A model generated the notes under the pieces. The model had not been told where the DNA came from and did not search any database. It saw nothing but the letters and a program-made list of their open reading frames with translations. From positions 62,001 to 126,000 of the forward strand of contig SNVD02006970.1 in NCBI GenBank assembly GCA_013180625.2: a stretch of 64,000 nucleotides of DNA. Direction: 5' to 3'. This DNA comes from Boswellia sacra (lineage: Eukaryota; Streptophyta; Magnoliopsida; Sapindales; Burseraceae). Positions 49,593 to 63,400 of the stretch are shown here, piece after piece. The translations under genes and the position numbers were made by a program. Numbering within the stretch: the first letter of the stretch is position 1; the number at the start of each line of letters is the position of its first letter.

Positions 49593-50787
49593 AAAAAAGC
49601 TTCCAATACTTTGTTTTCTCAAATTAATGAGAAAAATTAATTAATCTAATAAATAAATAAAGAGAAACCCATTAAATAATTTGTTTTCTCTAATTAATGG
49701 AAAAAATCAACTTTATTCCCCCACAAAAGACAAATGAAAACATGAAAAAACAAATGAAACAGGACCCATAAGCTCTTACCCATCCACCACCGTATTGATG
49801 GTCCAAGTCCATGAAAAACACAGATCAAAACACAATAATCCCTAAAATAAACAAAGAAACAAAAAAGAAACCAATTGAGAGAATCCATAAGCCATTTGAG
49901 AAGAATCAGGAGATGGGTAATATGGAAAAGGCGAGAGAAATGAATAAACAAAGAAGGAAAGAATGAGATGAAGATGGATTTGCGATTCGGCCGTGAGAGC
50001 GAGAAGGGGTCATTATCAGGGTTTCCGATTAGGTCGCTGGTGGGGTCACAAAGGCCACGACTTGGGTGCAAAGGTCGAAGAAGATGAAGATGATGGCTCG
50101 TTGGAAAGTGATAATGAAGATGGTGAAAGACAGAGAAGAAAAGTGAGCATATGAATGAAAAAAGGAGAGAGATAAAGTGAAAAGGGTAGGGTTACGTCTT
50201 TTTTTTTATTATTAAGAGGTAATTTTAATTTGTCTTTTGAATTTAGGTAAAAAATAAATGAAGAATTTTAATTTTTTAAAATTTAAGAATGTCTTAAGGT
50301 TATTGTAGTATCGTTAGATTTAATAAAAAATATATTAAACTGTTAGATTTAACGAAAAATATATTAAATAATAACTTAATACTAATATTAGATTTAACAA
50401 AAAATATATTAAATAATAATTTAACGCTAATAAATAGTAAAATATATTATAATATCCTTTTTTTAAATGATTTCTAAAACGTTAAGTTACTATTAAATAT
50501 ATTTTCTTTTAAATTTAATGGTGCTACAGTAACTTCAGGGAATAATTTTGAGTTTCAAAAAACTAAGATCTTCGATCTTCGTTTGACCTAACGTCACAGG
50601 GTAAATTAAAATTAATCCTATTATTAATGTTAATAATTGTCAGTTAATAAAATTTTGACCCATATGAATGCACAAATTCCTAAAAAAGTGACACCTATTA
50701 ATTTATCTGGGTTTACTTAAATTATACGTGTCGACTTTTTACAAATTAACGAAAAAAATGACACCTAAACCCGTTTTTCTTACAGTG

Positions 50788-51689
50788 AATTAATTCAAAT
50801 TGTCCAACAATTTTTTATTCATGTCCACATCTGAATGCTAGAAAACTGAGACAAGTCAGTTCACTAGAGCATATCGAAGAAATCTCTTTAAAAACAATAA
50901 TAATAATAATATAAGAATAGTCGATAAAATTTTCGCTTCTATTCTACAAGTAAAAGAACATTTTCGCTTCCATTCTATAAGTTTACATCTTTTACTTGTT
51001 ATTCTCTTTAAACACCTTTGAGCTTAGAGCTCAAATGTCATCCATCATACTAATAAACAAGCAAACATACTTGTGAAAACAATAATGCATTGTCATTTTG
51101 TTAAGCAGTCCTATAAAACTCATCTTTCTTAATTATTTTTCTCCTAATAGTAGTAATTGGGATAGCTCAAGCCTAAAGAGGGAAAGTATAGGTTGCAATT
51201 GTGTGTGACTATGTGAGGTTGATGCATGAGGAAGGGAGAAAGAAGAGAAAGAAAGGGTTGGAAGAAGGAGAAAAACACTTATAAGGTTTGGCATTTCTCT
51301 GATAAGGACAAGTAAAACTCAACTCAACATTTGCATCCCTTGTTTTTATATCTTTTTTTTTTTAATAGACAAAGTGAGATAATTTGAACATTACATATGT
51401 ATTGAAGTTGATTAAAATAAGGGTTAGATTTTAGGATTTTTTTTTTGGCTAAATTTTTTAATTTAGGAATTTAGGTTTAAGATATGTAGACAGGTGTAGG
51501 TGTAGTAGAGTGTAATTTATTTAGGTAATATGATCCACTAATAATAAGTGCCTGAAACTTTTTTTTTTTCATTTCAAAAACTAAATAGCTCAACTCAATA
51601 TGTATTTTTATAATATTGTATGTAGTCGTACAGAATAGTAGAAGTTTGCTTTTGCTCAATTGGCATGAAGAACAAAACTCGGAATTTTA
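50788..51689. other. gene-free spacer
   Basis: AT-rich spacer between the CACTA-like element and the copia fragment. No gene or delimited repeat was recognised. Confidence 0.5.
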
Positions 51690-52990
51690 AGAAATTTCAA
51701 GAACACAAAGGATGCCTAAGCAAGCATGCCACATTTTTTACCCAAAAAATGTCCTTGGACCAAATTGTTTTCAACACCAGATCTTTGACCCAAACAAAAA
51801 AAAAGCTAGGATGAAACTCAAAAAAAATAATTATTATCAAATGTAAATTCAGCTACACCAAGAAAAATTTTAGAAATTTCAAGAACATGAAGAACGTCTT
51901 TTATTTTCAAAGTGCTAGAAACTATATTTTTAATGGGAGGTTGATCTATCTAGGAAACAGACAAACCAACATTGTTTCTGATGGAAATAGTCTCTTGGCC
52001 AATGAATGGGTTGTTCGTGGCAAGGTTTTGAAGGTTTGGGATCAGATGGTTTGTTGTCCTTGAGTCAGCATACCACCTTGAATATGGAAGAGTTTGAGGT
52101 TAGTTATCATGGCTTTTAGGTGTTAGATGCTTGATAAATCTGGAAAAAAAAAATGGTGATAGAAATTGAGTGCTATATGATCAAGTTTGTCACAAATTTG
52201 ACATTATGGATGATTTCCAACACAACCTTCAGTTCTTCCACCTTAACCTTTGTTGCACCCCCTATTTGAGAATAAAGAATGACTAGATGGTATATTGTGA
52301 TTGTTGATATTGCTAGTAGGTTGATTTCTTGATGGTGGGTTGTCATGCTAGTAGATGATTGCCTGAGATCAATTGTATTGTTGCTAGCTAGTTACATTTC
52401 AATTTTTTCAAATGACTATCACAGCTAATAAGTAATAAACTAAATTCAGAGAGCGAAATTAATGCCAGTCAAGTATAAATAGATGTAACAAATTGATCAT
52501 ATTCAACTCTAAAACCAATAAGAACGTAGACTTATAGTCATTTGTTATCATTATATTCATAATTAGTTGATAACATTTTGTCTACAATCCTCTTCATTTT
52601 GAAAAGATGTTCATCTATAGTCAATGACCATATTTTTGTTATGTGAAGTGATATTGTAGTTCCATGATAGTTTAAGATGATCTAGATATGAACATAGTTC
52701 CAAGTATGCAGGAATAGCTTATCGAATGTCCGATAGTCAACTACCGACCTAAAATTAATTTTGATTAAAAAAAAAGGCAAAAAGCTAAGGCATGGGCAGT
52801 TGATCTTATGGTTCCTAAGCAATTAAATTGGTCATCACATTTTGTAGATCCTTTACATTTTGACAGGTATTTTTTAGTGCCTAAAAGATAACCATCAAGA
52901 CTATGTCCACAAATGGCAGGTAATAGTTGTGATTTCAAACAAAGACATTAGAATTAGTGGCACTAGCACTTGAAGACAAACCTCCTTTTA
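51690..52990 (-). pseudogene. Ty1/copia retrotransposon gag fragment
   Basis: Minus-strand translation gives, in order, degenerate copia Gag and Pol-start motifs. LPAICGHSLDGYLLGTKKYL (about 52840-52915) matches the gag N-terminus. TIDEHLFKMKRIVDKML and GFRVEYDQFVTSI (about 52490-52635) are gag core. CQICDKLDHIALNFYH (about 52157-52208) is a zinc knuckle with the last Cys replaced by Phe. WYADSRTTNHLIPNLQNL (about 52030-52078) corresponds to the protease DSG region with SG changed to SR. NNYFFEFHPSF and a WHACLG-like block (51700-51840) are gag-pre-integrase. Stops and frame changes occur throughout. No LTRs were found. Confidence 0.78.
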
Positions 52991-53067
52991 ACATAGTGAT
53001 GTAAGTCTTAAAAAAGGAAGCAAAGTAAAGATATTACGAATTATCACTGGAAAATACCTACTAAATA

Positions 53068-56000
53068 GAGAAATTATCATTAGACCCCTATTATGTTGGA
53101 GTACATGAAAACCATTATCGATCCCCCAACCGTAAGTCCCCGTTATTTGATGTTAACATGGGCAAGGGCATAAGAGTCATTTGATTCCTATCGATTTTTC
53201 TCTACATTTGATCAACCTTTTCTTTCTCCATTTCTCTTTCTCTTTCATCTTCAAAAACCAAAGAAAAAAATTTCTCTCTTCTCAACCATTATGCCAAACC
53301 CACATCTCACTTGGGTTCTTTTTTCTAATCTTTCATCCGCTTTAGCTTCATCTAAATCATGTTCACCCTTTGCAAATCTCACAATCCCAACATTGAATCA
53401 CATTTCATAAAATAAGTGTTAACATTGTTAGACAAAAGCAAAGCTTAACTAATGTGTAAGAGAGAGGATATATGTTATGGGTAATCAAGTGTAAGAAAAT
53501 GAATGGCTCATGTAATATACAAAGAGAAGGCAATAAATAAAGAGAAATCAATGTGAGGTGGGACTGAGAGGTTATGGCAAACTAAAAGCAAAGACAAGGA
53601 GATAGATACAGTAGGGGAAGAAACAGAGAATACCAGAGAATGCTTTCATTACTATCTCATTCATTAATCTCAAGCCTTTATATACATAGATTTCAACCTC
53701 AATTATTGACTTTTGTAAGAGATATAAATGGCGCATTAAATATATTGGAATTGGTGGTGAAAGTCCACACGATTATAATATCATATATTTTCTCATTAAG
53801 AAAGAACTATTTTTTTAGAAATCTTAAAAATCACAGCCTCCACGAGCTAGGGCTATGTAGTTTATCCATAACTCGAAAAACCAAACCAATCCAAACCGAA
53901 ATTTGTGGGTTGGCTTGGATTTCAATTTTATTTGAGTTGGTTTGGGTTAAATAAAAATAACTCAAATTTTTCATGGTTGATGTTGGGTTCATTTCTTAAA
54001 ACCGAACCCATCCAAAATCCCAAGTTTATATTTTAAAGAAAAAATTGTTGGTCTTAATGTTTTGTATGTCTTTCTAACTTTTATGAACTGTACTAACAAA
54101 TTTAAACATGTTTATTCTTTATTTGCTTAGACTATTTAGTTTAATATTTAATAATTTTCATAGTCCTTTTACATTTAACGTATTTAGAAACTGTTTAATA
54201 TTTGATTTTAGTAGTTTAGAAGATATTTAATTGTTGATAATAAATTATCGAGTTTTATGTGAGTAATTTTATAAACTTTAGTAACAATAATGTGTTATTA
54301 TGAACAATTAGTTCTTAATATATTTTTTAATGGAGAAATAAAATAAAATAAATTATGGTTTTAGTTTTATCCAATTAACCTAATTTGAACTATACCTATT
54401 TATTTGGTTTGATTTGGCTTGGGTTTTCAAATTGAGTGGGTTGATTTAGGTTATTTTATATTTGTTCTATTTAGCCCCCACATCTTAACTCATTAGCCCC
54501 ATTTTAATTTATTTTATCTTGTGACAGTTTTATCTTTTAATTTATTCAATTTTAAGGTAAATTTAATTTGTTTTCCAGATCATTTAGCGTAAGTAATTTG
54601 GGGTTTTGGTCATCCTTAATTTACTGCACTTATCTTTAATACTAAAACAATGTTTTGTTGCAATTAAACTCAATGGTTAAATTATCTTCCAATCAAGTTC
54701 AAAAACAGAAAAGATGAATGATAAGTAATAATACTGAAGAACAGTACCGCAACTCACACTGGCTATATTCTTTCTTGTTTCCAAATCCTGTTTTCTGTGC
54801 TGCACATTTTTCAATGCAATTTATATTCAATCTCAACCACATATTTTTTTCAAAATTCAAAATAATTCAAAATCAACCACATATTCCTAAATTCAATTGA
54901 AAACAAAAATACTGGATCATAAAAGAACACACCAATTTCACAGCCCTTATTGCTAATAATCTCTCCCATGCCTCCCCCTACGATCATTAAAACTGCAGCT
55001 ACAATCAACAAACCATTGCTTTAGACGAAGAAATTAATTAATAGAAAAGATTTATTCAAACTTTTTTTTCACTGGATCAAACAAGACGTACAAAGATTCA
55101 AAATATGAATTATCAAGAACTCTTTAGGAAGCCACCATAGACTATGTTGATTTACAACATTTCTTTAATTTACAGATTACTCATTTATATCTCAGGAGAG
55201 AATGTTTGTGTCATATTATCAAATAAAACTTGTTAAGAAGATCATCAATAAATGATTATGTGAAAAGGAAAAAAAAACGATATATACAAGAAATGATAAT
55301 TTATGAATTAAATAAGGTCTTGATAAAATAATATTCATTTAAACTATTAAATGTGAAGAATTTATAAATAATGGGGGCCGAATAGAACCACTCCATATTT
55401 TAACTAACTCAAAATTTTTGGGTTGGCTTGATTTTTGTAAAAATTCACCCAAATGGCCCATCCACACCTCGTTTGCCTTTACCTTAGAAACCGTCACCAC
55501 CATCAATTTTGCAGCTTTGGATTCATAGCACTTTAATCTGAACAAAAAATGAGATAAAAACCCATTAACCCCCTATAAGAATATTAAGAACCCAAATCAA
55601 AATTCACGTCGAAAACTAGAAATCTTCAACACTGCAGTGGTGTGCAATGGTAGGGATTGAATTGTGTTGCCATGGTTGAGCAATACTGTATTGTGCAATT
55701 GTAAGTTGTGGTGTGCGTTAATTAAAACACAAGTTACAACTTCAAGCTAGAGTCTTAGGTCACAAAACAAAAGCAATAGGCTAAAGGAAAAAAAAATCTC
55801 AAACTCGGTATTAAGCAATCGAATCGATCTATTTGACATGTTCCAAATCTTTTCTTGTGTTGTGTGTTATTGACTAGTTTATGATGCAATAACAAAGGCC
55901 ATAGATGCTACTTGACGTGTTCCCAACCAGGCAATTGGGCAACTGAATCAAACTATTTGACACGTTCCAACTTTTCTTGAGTCCTGTGTTATTGCCCAGA

Positions 56001-56407
56001 TTAGATGCACAACATAGACCACAGATGCCATAGTTGAACTGTTAGGAGAAATCATTGGGGAAATTTGGTGTTGTTTGTGATTGAGAAAAAGAGAAGAAAG
56101 AAGAAGGGTAATTAGGTGTGTTCTTTTATGAATTCAGTATTGTTGTTTTCAATTGAATTTAAAAATATGTAGATGATTTTGAATTATTTTGAATTTTGAA
56201 AAGAATATGTGGTTGAGATTGAATGTAAATTATATTAAAAAATATACAGTATAAAAAATAAGATTTAGATTCATAAAAAAATAGAGTGCCACGAGAATTG
56301 ACAACTTCCATAGGAAGTAGATTAACAGCTGAGGGCTTTCGTAATAATTTTAAAAAAACTTTGGGGGTTTTAATGCCTTGGCAAATAATGGGGTCCAATG
56401 TTTTTCG
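53068..56407. mobile_element. Mutator-like element upstream of UBP2
   Basis: 3340 bp flanked by perfect 10-bp direct repeats CTACTAAATA (53058-53067 and 56408-56417). The ends share catt.gacccc.attat.t.. and a run of aaaacc in inverted orientation, but similarity decays after about 45 bp, so the TIRs are old. A second inverted-repeat element (about 54762-56275) is nested near the right end. No recognisable transposase. Confidence 0.65.
54762..56275. mobile_element. nested TIR element with 170-bp ends
   Basis: Left copy 54762-54930 and right copy 56103-56275 are inverted repeats (shared atattcaatctcaaccacat, aattcaaaataattcaaaat, attcaattgaaaac, agaacacacc). A third copy is at 25960-26145. 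The interior shows no gene. A target duplication was not resolved, so the superfamily is undetermined. Confidence 0.6.
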
Positions 56408-57459
56408 CTACTAAATATTTAACCTATGACAATTTTTTTTAAATTAACTTGTATAATTTCAAAAATTGTACTCATACAACTCCAGGGCACTTGTCGTTAC
56501 ACGCATGAAAGGAAATTGATAAATCGGCATGGGAGAGAACTCGAGATCATGATCCAATAATATTTTATTCCTTTAAAAAATCCTTAGAAGTAATTCATTT
56601 GAGTTCGCTAAATTATAAATAAAATACATTTGATTTAAAAACTCGTAAATAATTTTCTTAAACATTAGCTACAACCATTAACATCTTCTTACACTCTCTA
56701 GTCTTAACAAGAAAAAATAAAGTTAAAAAAAAAAAAAATCGACTTCACCATTACAGCAAGTTAAACCCTATCTCCTTAACCTGCTGCTGCTGCTTCTTCT
56801 TCTTCTCCTTTTTCCACTTTCACTTTCACTTCCACTTTCACATTCACAGTCTCAACCCCCGGCCTCTTCTTCTTTTAGAGAAGAGAAACCCCTTGAAATG
56901 CCCTGACACCTCTCTCTCCCTCAGATTTGATCCTAACCCACCCTCAATCTTCTTCTATTCTATTTCTATGTAATCAACCTGCTGTTCCCCTTTCCCTCCA
57001 CAAGCAGATTTTCAGGTAATTATGATATCTCTGCTCCAACTTCTATTTTTCAATCTTTCACTGTTATTTTTTTTATTTGCTTTACGATTGCCCAGAGGCT
57101 CCTGGAAGCACTTTTGAATCGAAATAGTTATCTGGGTCGTTCCCAAATACCTGAATCTGAAACCGGTTCTGATTTTTTTTTCCATGTGGTGAATTTGAAT
57201 TGTTCTGTTTGTTTGTTGGTTGCTTGGTTGTATGTGTGCAAATCTGATCATGGGTTTATTCACTTATTGTTTAATTGTTATATTGATGCAGTTAGTGGGT
57301 TCTATATTCGAATAAAGAGGAAAAGATAGGGAGGCTTTGTTTGCTGTTAGTGTTGCTCAGATTCTGTTAGATTATTAGTGTTGTCTCTGTATATTACTGC
57401 TGTGTGTTTTGAGTGTTTCTAGTTTTTGATGGTTTATTTGGATTTGATTTTAGGGACTA
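56408..57459 (+). promoter_or_regulatory. UBP2 promoter, 5' leader and leader intron
   Basis: A pyrimidine-rich leader with ctgctgctgcttcttcttct (about 56780-56810) ends in ttttcag, followed by a gtaatt donor at 57016. A gattttag acceptor ends at 57453, six bases before the ATG at 57460. This suggests a 438-bp intron in the 5' untranslated region. The transcription start is probably near 56750, about 340 bp from the end of the upstream MULE. Confidence 0.6.
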
Positions 57460-60400
57460 ATGGGGAAAAAGGTTGAGAGGAGGACTAAAGCAGCTGCTAA
57501 GGAGAAGCGTAATGCGGCCAGTGCTTCTAAAAATGGTCATCCACAGCCAAATCATGTTGAGAGTGGTGATGATGGAGTTTCAGTAGTTAAAGAGAAAAAA
57601 CCATGCAAACATCTTGGCGAGGGTATTTGTTTGAATAACTTTTCTGAGAAAATAGAGGCTTCGGATCCTATTAGGTGTCAGTTTTGTTGTGGAGCTGCAA
57701 GTGATAGAAAAGGGCATAAGGGGAAAGGTAAACATGGGAAGAAGAAGGGAAATGCTTCAGTGGATTCAAAATCCAATTCAAAAGCTATTTGGGTTTGTTT
57801 AGCTTGTGGCCATTATGCTTGTGGTGGGGTTGGACTTCCTACAACGCCTCAAAGCCATGCCATTCGACATGCTAAACAATCTAGTCATCCCTTGGTGATC
57901 CAATGGGAAAACCCTCATCTGCGGTGGTGCTTCCTATGCAATACACTCATTCCAGTTGAGAAAATAGAGGACAATGGTGAAAATAAAGATGTGTTATCAG
58001 AGGTTGTAAAATTACTTAAGAACCGATCCATGGATAGTTCATCAGCTGATGTTGAGGATGTGTGGTTTGGGAGTGACAGTGTTTCTAGTGAAGTCAAATC
58101 TGAAATCAGTGTATCAAGTGGGATTGGTCTAGAGGGAAAGGCTGGTTATGTGGTTAGAGGCTTGACTAACCTTGGGAATACATGCTTCTTTAATTCGGTC
58201 ATGCAAAATCTTCTGGCTATAGGAAAGTTACGGGATTACTTTTTGAATTTAGATGCATCTCTGGGACCTCTTACTATTGCTTTGAAGAAACTTTTTGCCG
58301 AAACAAAACCAGAGACAGGCTTGAGAAATGTTATAAATCCAAGATCTTTTTTTGGGTGTCTTTGTTCTAAGGCTCCCCAATTTAGGGGATATCAGCAGCA
58401 TGACAGTCATGAATTGCTTCGTTGCTTACTCGATGGACTTTGTACTGAAGAGTTGGGTGTCAGGAAAAGAAATAATGCTTCTGAGGAAAATGATATTTCT
58501 TCAAATCAGGGACCAACTTTTGTGGATTCAGTATTTGGGGGCCAAATTTCTAGTACTGTTCAATGTGTAGAATGTGGACACTCGTCAACAGTATATGAAC
58601 CATTTTTAGATCTTTCCCTCCCAGTTCCAACTAAGAGACCTCCATTTAAGAAGGCCCAAACCGCTCGAGCCAAGAAATCAGGAGCACTGCCGAAGAAAAG
58701 TGGAAAGCGACCAAAAAGAACAGAAACAGTTAAAAGTTCTCCAAATCCATCAGCCAGCAGTGAGTCTTCATGCTTAGCACAGTCTTCCACATCTCAGAAT
58801 GAAAAAGTGGCTAGTTCTTCAGGTTATTCTTCATTAGTAGATTTGATGGGCACTGAAAGCAGTTCGTCCTCACAGAATTTCCAAGCCATTCCAAAGCCTG
58901 AGAATGAGCAAGTTTTGGATAATTCGATGGACGAGACAATGGCATCATTTGCGTGGTTAGATTATCTTGAACCAGAAACTATGTCAGATGAGCATGATTT
59001 GACTTTGCAAAATAGTGACATTCTTTTTCAAGATTCTGGAGAAAAGGATAAAGTTTCGGATGATGTTTTGATGGAGAGTAGTCAGATTTATTCGGTTGAT
59101 AGAGAGTCTAATGTTAAACCACATTCTTCTTCTGGGAATCCTTGGGAGGAAGAACTACCCGCACTGGTGCAACATTCAGAAGTTATCTTGCTTCCATATA
59201 ATGAAGAGAGTTCCACTACTGCGGAGACAATGAGCAGAGAAGCTGAGCCTTCCTCATCAGTTGTAGGCTCGGGACAAGAGGAATTGGATTTTGATGGCTT
59301 TGGTGGGTTATTCAATGAGCCTGAGGTTGCTATAGGGCCAGTTGCAAGGCCCTCTTTAGGTACTGATGGTGTGGAGAGTGGTTATGTAGTAGGAAACAGC
59401 AGTGAGTCTGATCCAGATGAGGTTGATAATTCGGATTCTCCAGTCTCTGTGGAGAGTTGTTTGGCTCATTTCATAAAGCTAGAGCTTCTCACTGATGACA
59501 ATGCTTGGGATTGTGAGAGCTGTCAACAACAAAAGTTGGAAGCTTTGAAGAAGCAAAACAAACTTGCTTCAATAACTTTGATAAATGGAGGTGAGACTGG
59601 AAAGAAAAGTGATCCACAGAGTAGTACAAAAGAAATCTCTTGTCCATCTGAAGCTGAAAATTATAGTAATGGAGATATCAAAGCTGATAGTGAGCTGAAA
59701 AGTTTTGATGAAACCTCTATTTCATGTGATGGGGAGACTGATTGCTTAAATCAAAATTGTGTGGAAGTTAAAGGCGGTCTGACAAGTGAGATGAGTCCAG
59801 TTGTTTCTCAAGGGGATGAGGGAAAAACGGTGGCAAATGATACAGTTGAGGAGCAATCACATTCTTCAAGTATCTGTAAATCTAGCGGTCGAGAGAACAT
59901 TACTGATCAAGTTGAAGGTTCTTGTAGTGTTGATGAGTCCAGTGGGAGTGGTTGTACCACCAATAAAGTTCAGAGAAGTGATTCCTGTTTTGAGGCTGGG
60001 AACCATTTCTCTGATGAAAGGAAGTGTGAGGTGATAAACTCCAAAAAGATAAAGGTGAAGAGGGATGCAACCAAAAGGGTACTTATAAATAAGGCCCCAC
60101 CTCTTTTGACTGTTCATCTGAAGAGGTTCAGCCAAGATGCCCGTGGTCGCTTAAGTAAATTGAATGGTCATGTCAATTTCAGTGAAACAATCAATCTTAG
60201 ACCATATATGGATCCCAGGTACATTTTTATCATTTCTTAGATTCATAAAAGGAAATTTAATATTCAGCTTTGGAGGTTGTCACTTGTTCTGTTGTTTGGT
60301 TAGATTATATGAACGTGTACATGATTTTGTTATTCCAATGGTTGAGAGACTGATTTTGAAACTTCTCTCCCTCTCTCCCATTTCCTCTCCTTTGTGCTAA

Positions 60401-63400
60401 GTCCTCTTTTTATTCAGTCCTTTTTTATTTTCTTGAATATTGAGGACTTCTTTTGGGTTTTTAGGGAACCAGGAACTTCGAGGATATGCACTGACTGTCA
60501 TTTTGTAATTCTGAAGCACTCATAGAAAGGCATCAATGCTAGATCATTAAAATTTTGATCAACTTTCTCTAAAAGAGAAAGTATGCTACCATACATCATT
60601 ATACGATAAGTTTTATTCTTATTTTAGAAAGAGAGGGGAAAAAATGTTGTTGCATTGTAGTTAGCCCTTTTTTTCTTTTAATTATTCTGTCTCTTGCTTG
60701 CTCATGTGCTTGGTTGCTCTTGCTGTCTCTCTCCTGTTAGATTACCAAAGGAATTTAAGGTCTTATGCTATATGTTAAAGCATGTTCCGTTTAAAAGTCT
60801 TCTGAGAGACTAAAAGACACCTTATCATTTGTGACATCAACAAATTTGAACTGTTACATATGGTTATTCACATAAGTTTTCTTTCATCTGTGAAATTCTT
60901 TTTAAGCTATAAATTTTTTTCCTAGGGGAAATAGCCATTACACCACATTTCTTACACTAGTTCTTTACACCATTGGGTTAAAGCACTTTGGATGTTTATG
61001 ATTACATCTAGCCTGCACAAACAATATTTCCTGGAAACAGCATATGTTAGATGCATCGTCATCCATGCAAAGTGCTTCAATCCAGGATCTAAAATATTAA
61101 TATAGTAGTGCCGATGGTCCTAACCGGTTTTCCTAATTTGATGGGTTTTATCCTATCAAAATATGTGTTGTGTTTATATTATGGGAGTATATGAATTGTA
61201 TGGATCACAGGGACGTTCATTTTGTATCCCATTTGAATCATTAATTTCATTAGTAACATAATTTATACGACTTCTAATTTTGATTGTGGTCTATGCAATT
61301 GGGATAGTTTGATAGTGCTTAGAATGTTAGCGTAAACATTATAGCAACTATAAGTTATATATGTATCCTTTTTGTTTTGGTTTTAGGTCTGGTCTTTTAT
61401 TAATTTGGAGAATGCCTATATGTATCAACCAATGGTAGATTGATGGGTGGCTAAGGGGTTTGAATTTGGTTGAGTGTGGAGTTATGCTTCTCAGCATTAT
61501 TAACTTGAATATGTCATGTGATGAATTTGGATGGAAAGGATTAACATTGATGTTTGCCTTTATTTGGTGGATTTTTTGTGTTTACTGTGAAAGTTTTGTT
61601 CCTTTGAATAAAGATTAGTAGGGATTAAGGGCCGTAAGTTCATAACCTCCTGTAATTTTTGAGGGCACAATTCTTATGTTTGACAATTTTTATCCTTTTG
61701 TTGTTGTTAAAAATTCACTTCACTTAAAAGCTTAAGTTTGTGGATGTGGGCCTATCTATAATATTTAATTTTTAACGTGCCCTCTTAGATGCTAGGGTCT
61801 CATGTGTATTTGCACATAGATTAGGTCTCACGAACCTCCTTTTGGGTCTTACATGTAGGCCAAATATAACATTTCTTTTTCCCCTTTGTTTTTTTTAATT
61901 AACATTGTAAGGGTATTCGAATCTTAGACCGGTAAGTCAATTTGGTTTTGATAACATGTCAAGAAACCACTTGACCTGAACACTTAACTTCTTGGTGTAG
62001 GTCAAACCATGGTGTATAATATTTTACCGTTTATTATTGAGAGTGGTTTCCGTTCATGCTTCAAAAGTCTTATATTATGATTTTATTGTATTTCCATGTT
62101 CTGTTAATGTCTTTTCTTCTATGCTTCCTTCTTACTGAGGTAGCACCCTTTGCCTCTTTCCATTTCATTTACATCAGTCCAGAAGAACAACAGATTTTCA
62201 AGTATATTGTATTGGTATTATGATAGACAAGCTCATCCTTGTTTAAGGCGAAACTTTTGATACCTAATTTTTTTCAAATGGCATGCTTTGACCCCAAAGG
62301 GTCGGCTTGAGTGGTGAAGACCCCTGTTTCCTGCAAAGGGCTTAAGGTTTCAAATCCTTGGTTTCACCTTCTTGGGATAAAAAAATATACCATAAATTCC
62401 TTGGCTAGCAAGGTTACAGGGTCTGAAACTAGCCCTTAGTTCAAAGCACAATTAACATGGGAAAGGTTGAGAGAACTCGGGGTATGAAAAAAGAAGTGTG
62501 CTTCACCATCCTAAAGTCCTTGCCGTATAGTTGCATTTGCTCACTCATATAGTGGACTCATGGCCATATACTGCAAACATGTGTATGGAATCTTCTAAAG
62601 ATGCATCAATTTCATTTTTGGGAAATTTCTCTGGGGGAATAGTTCTTGTACAGGAGGATTTCCATTGTGTGTTCGCATGTCCTTGCTATTCAAGCATATT
62701 GAAGATTTTTGGCTACTTCAAATGTCTCCTATTAAGCGATTGATCCTAGTTCTAACACTGCCAAGGACACTCATTGAATATTCAATGGGAATGAAAGTGA
62801 AGCACAAAATGATATGTCTCTTATTTCTACAAGCTCAATATGGGTGTTAAATGTCAGCTTTCTGTACACAATACACGAGATAGTACCTAGCAATCTTTAA
62901 CTACTGTTTGCTGAGGGATGTGAGTTGCCTTCTTTAACTTAGTTGGACACCTTTCTGTAAGCCTGTTCTAATGTTCAATTGCCAAAACATGTACGAAATT
63001 ATTGGTGCCCACAGAATTTGCCATTTGCCAAGGGCTTTTCGCGAATAAAGTACTAACTAGTCCTGGATAATATGTTTTACTCCTTAGCCAATCACTCCTT
63101 TTTTGATGCACATTTAATGTTAATACCCTATTTATTGGTGGAACATATGGCTGGGTTTATACACTGAATGTAGTATGTCATTTAGTTTCAATCAAATGTT
63201 TATTGAAGAAATTTCAATTCTGTGGCGCTCTTGTTTTGCATTCAATATAATATTGCATAAATATGTTATTCTTTCTGCTGTTTTAGACGCAAAGACCAAG
63301 AGAAATATGATTATCGTCTGGTTGGGGTAGTGGAGCATTTGGGAACCATGAGAGGTGGTCACTATGTTGCTTATGTGAGAGGAGCTGCAAAAAGCAGAAG

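Larger units (their letters stand above)
44430..50787. mobile_element. CACTA (En/Spm)-like transposon, degenerate left tip
   Basis: Left end TACTACAAGAAAAATGG (one base off CACTACAAGAAAAA) and right end, reverse complement, CACTGTAAGAAAAACGGG. Both ends carry many subterminal GACACGTA / GACACCTA / CACGT motifs in both orientations (44470-44870; 50680-50770), as in CACTA elements. About 6.36 kb. No clear 3-bp target duplication is seen (tta against aat). The interior shows scattered short exon-like minus-strand frames but no intact TNP2-type transposase. Confidence 0.7.

Noticed and set aside
49694..50071. 125-codon minus-strand frame with hydrophobic stretches
   Set aside because: Near the right end of the CACTA-like element; no recognised domain, probably leader sequence.
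50285..50545. Possible MITE in the right part of the CACTA-like element
   Set aside because: The ends (cttaaggttattgtag and its inverted counterpart) are only loosely similar and the interior is simple AT repeat; borders could not be set.
53850..54480. Possible small hAT with gggttggtttgg-like ends
   Set aside because: Ends show weak inverted similarity (gggcta.rtag) but no convincing TSD.
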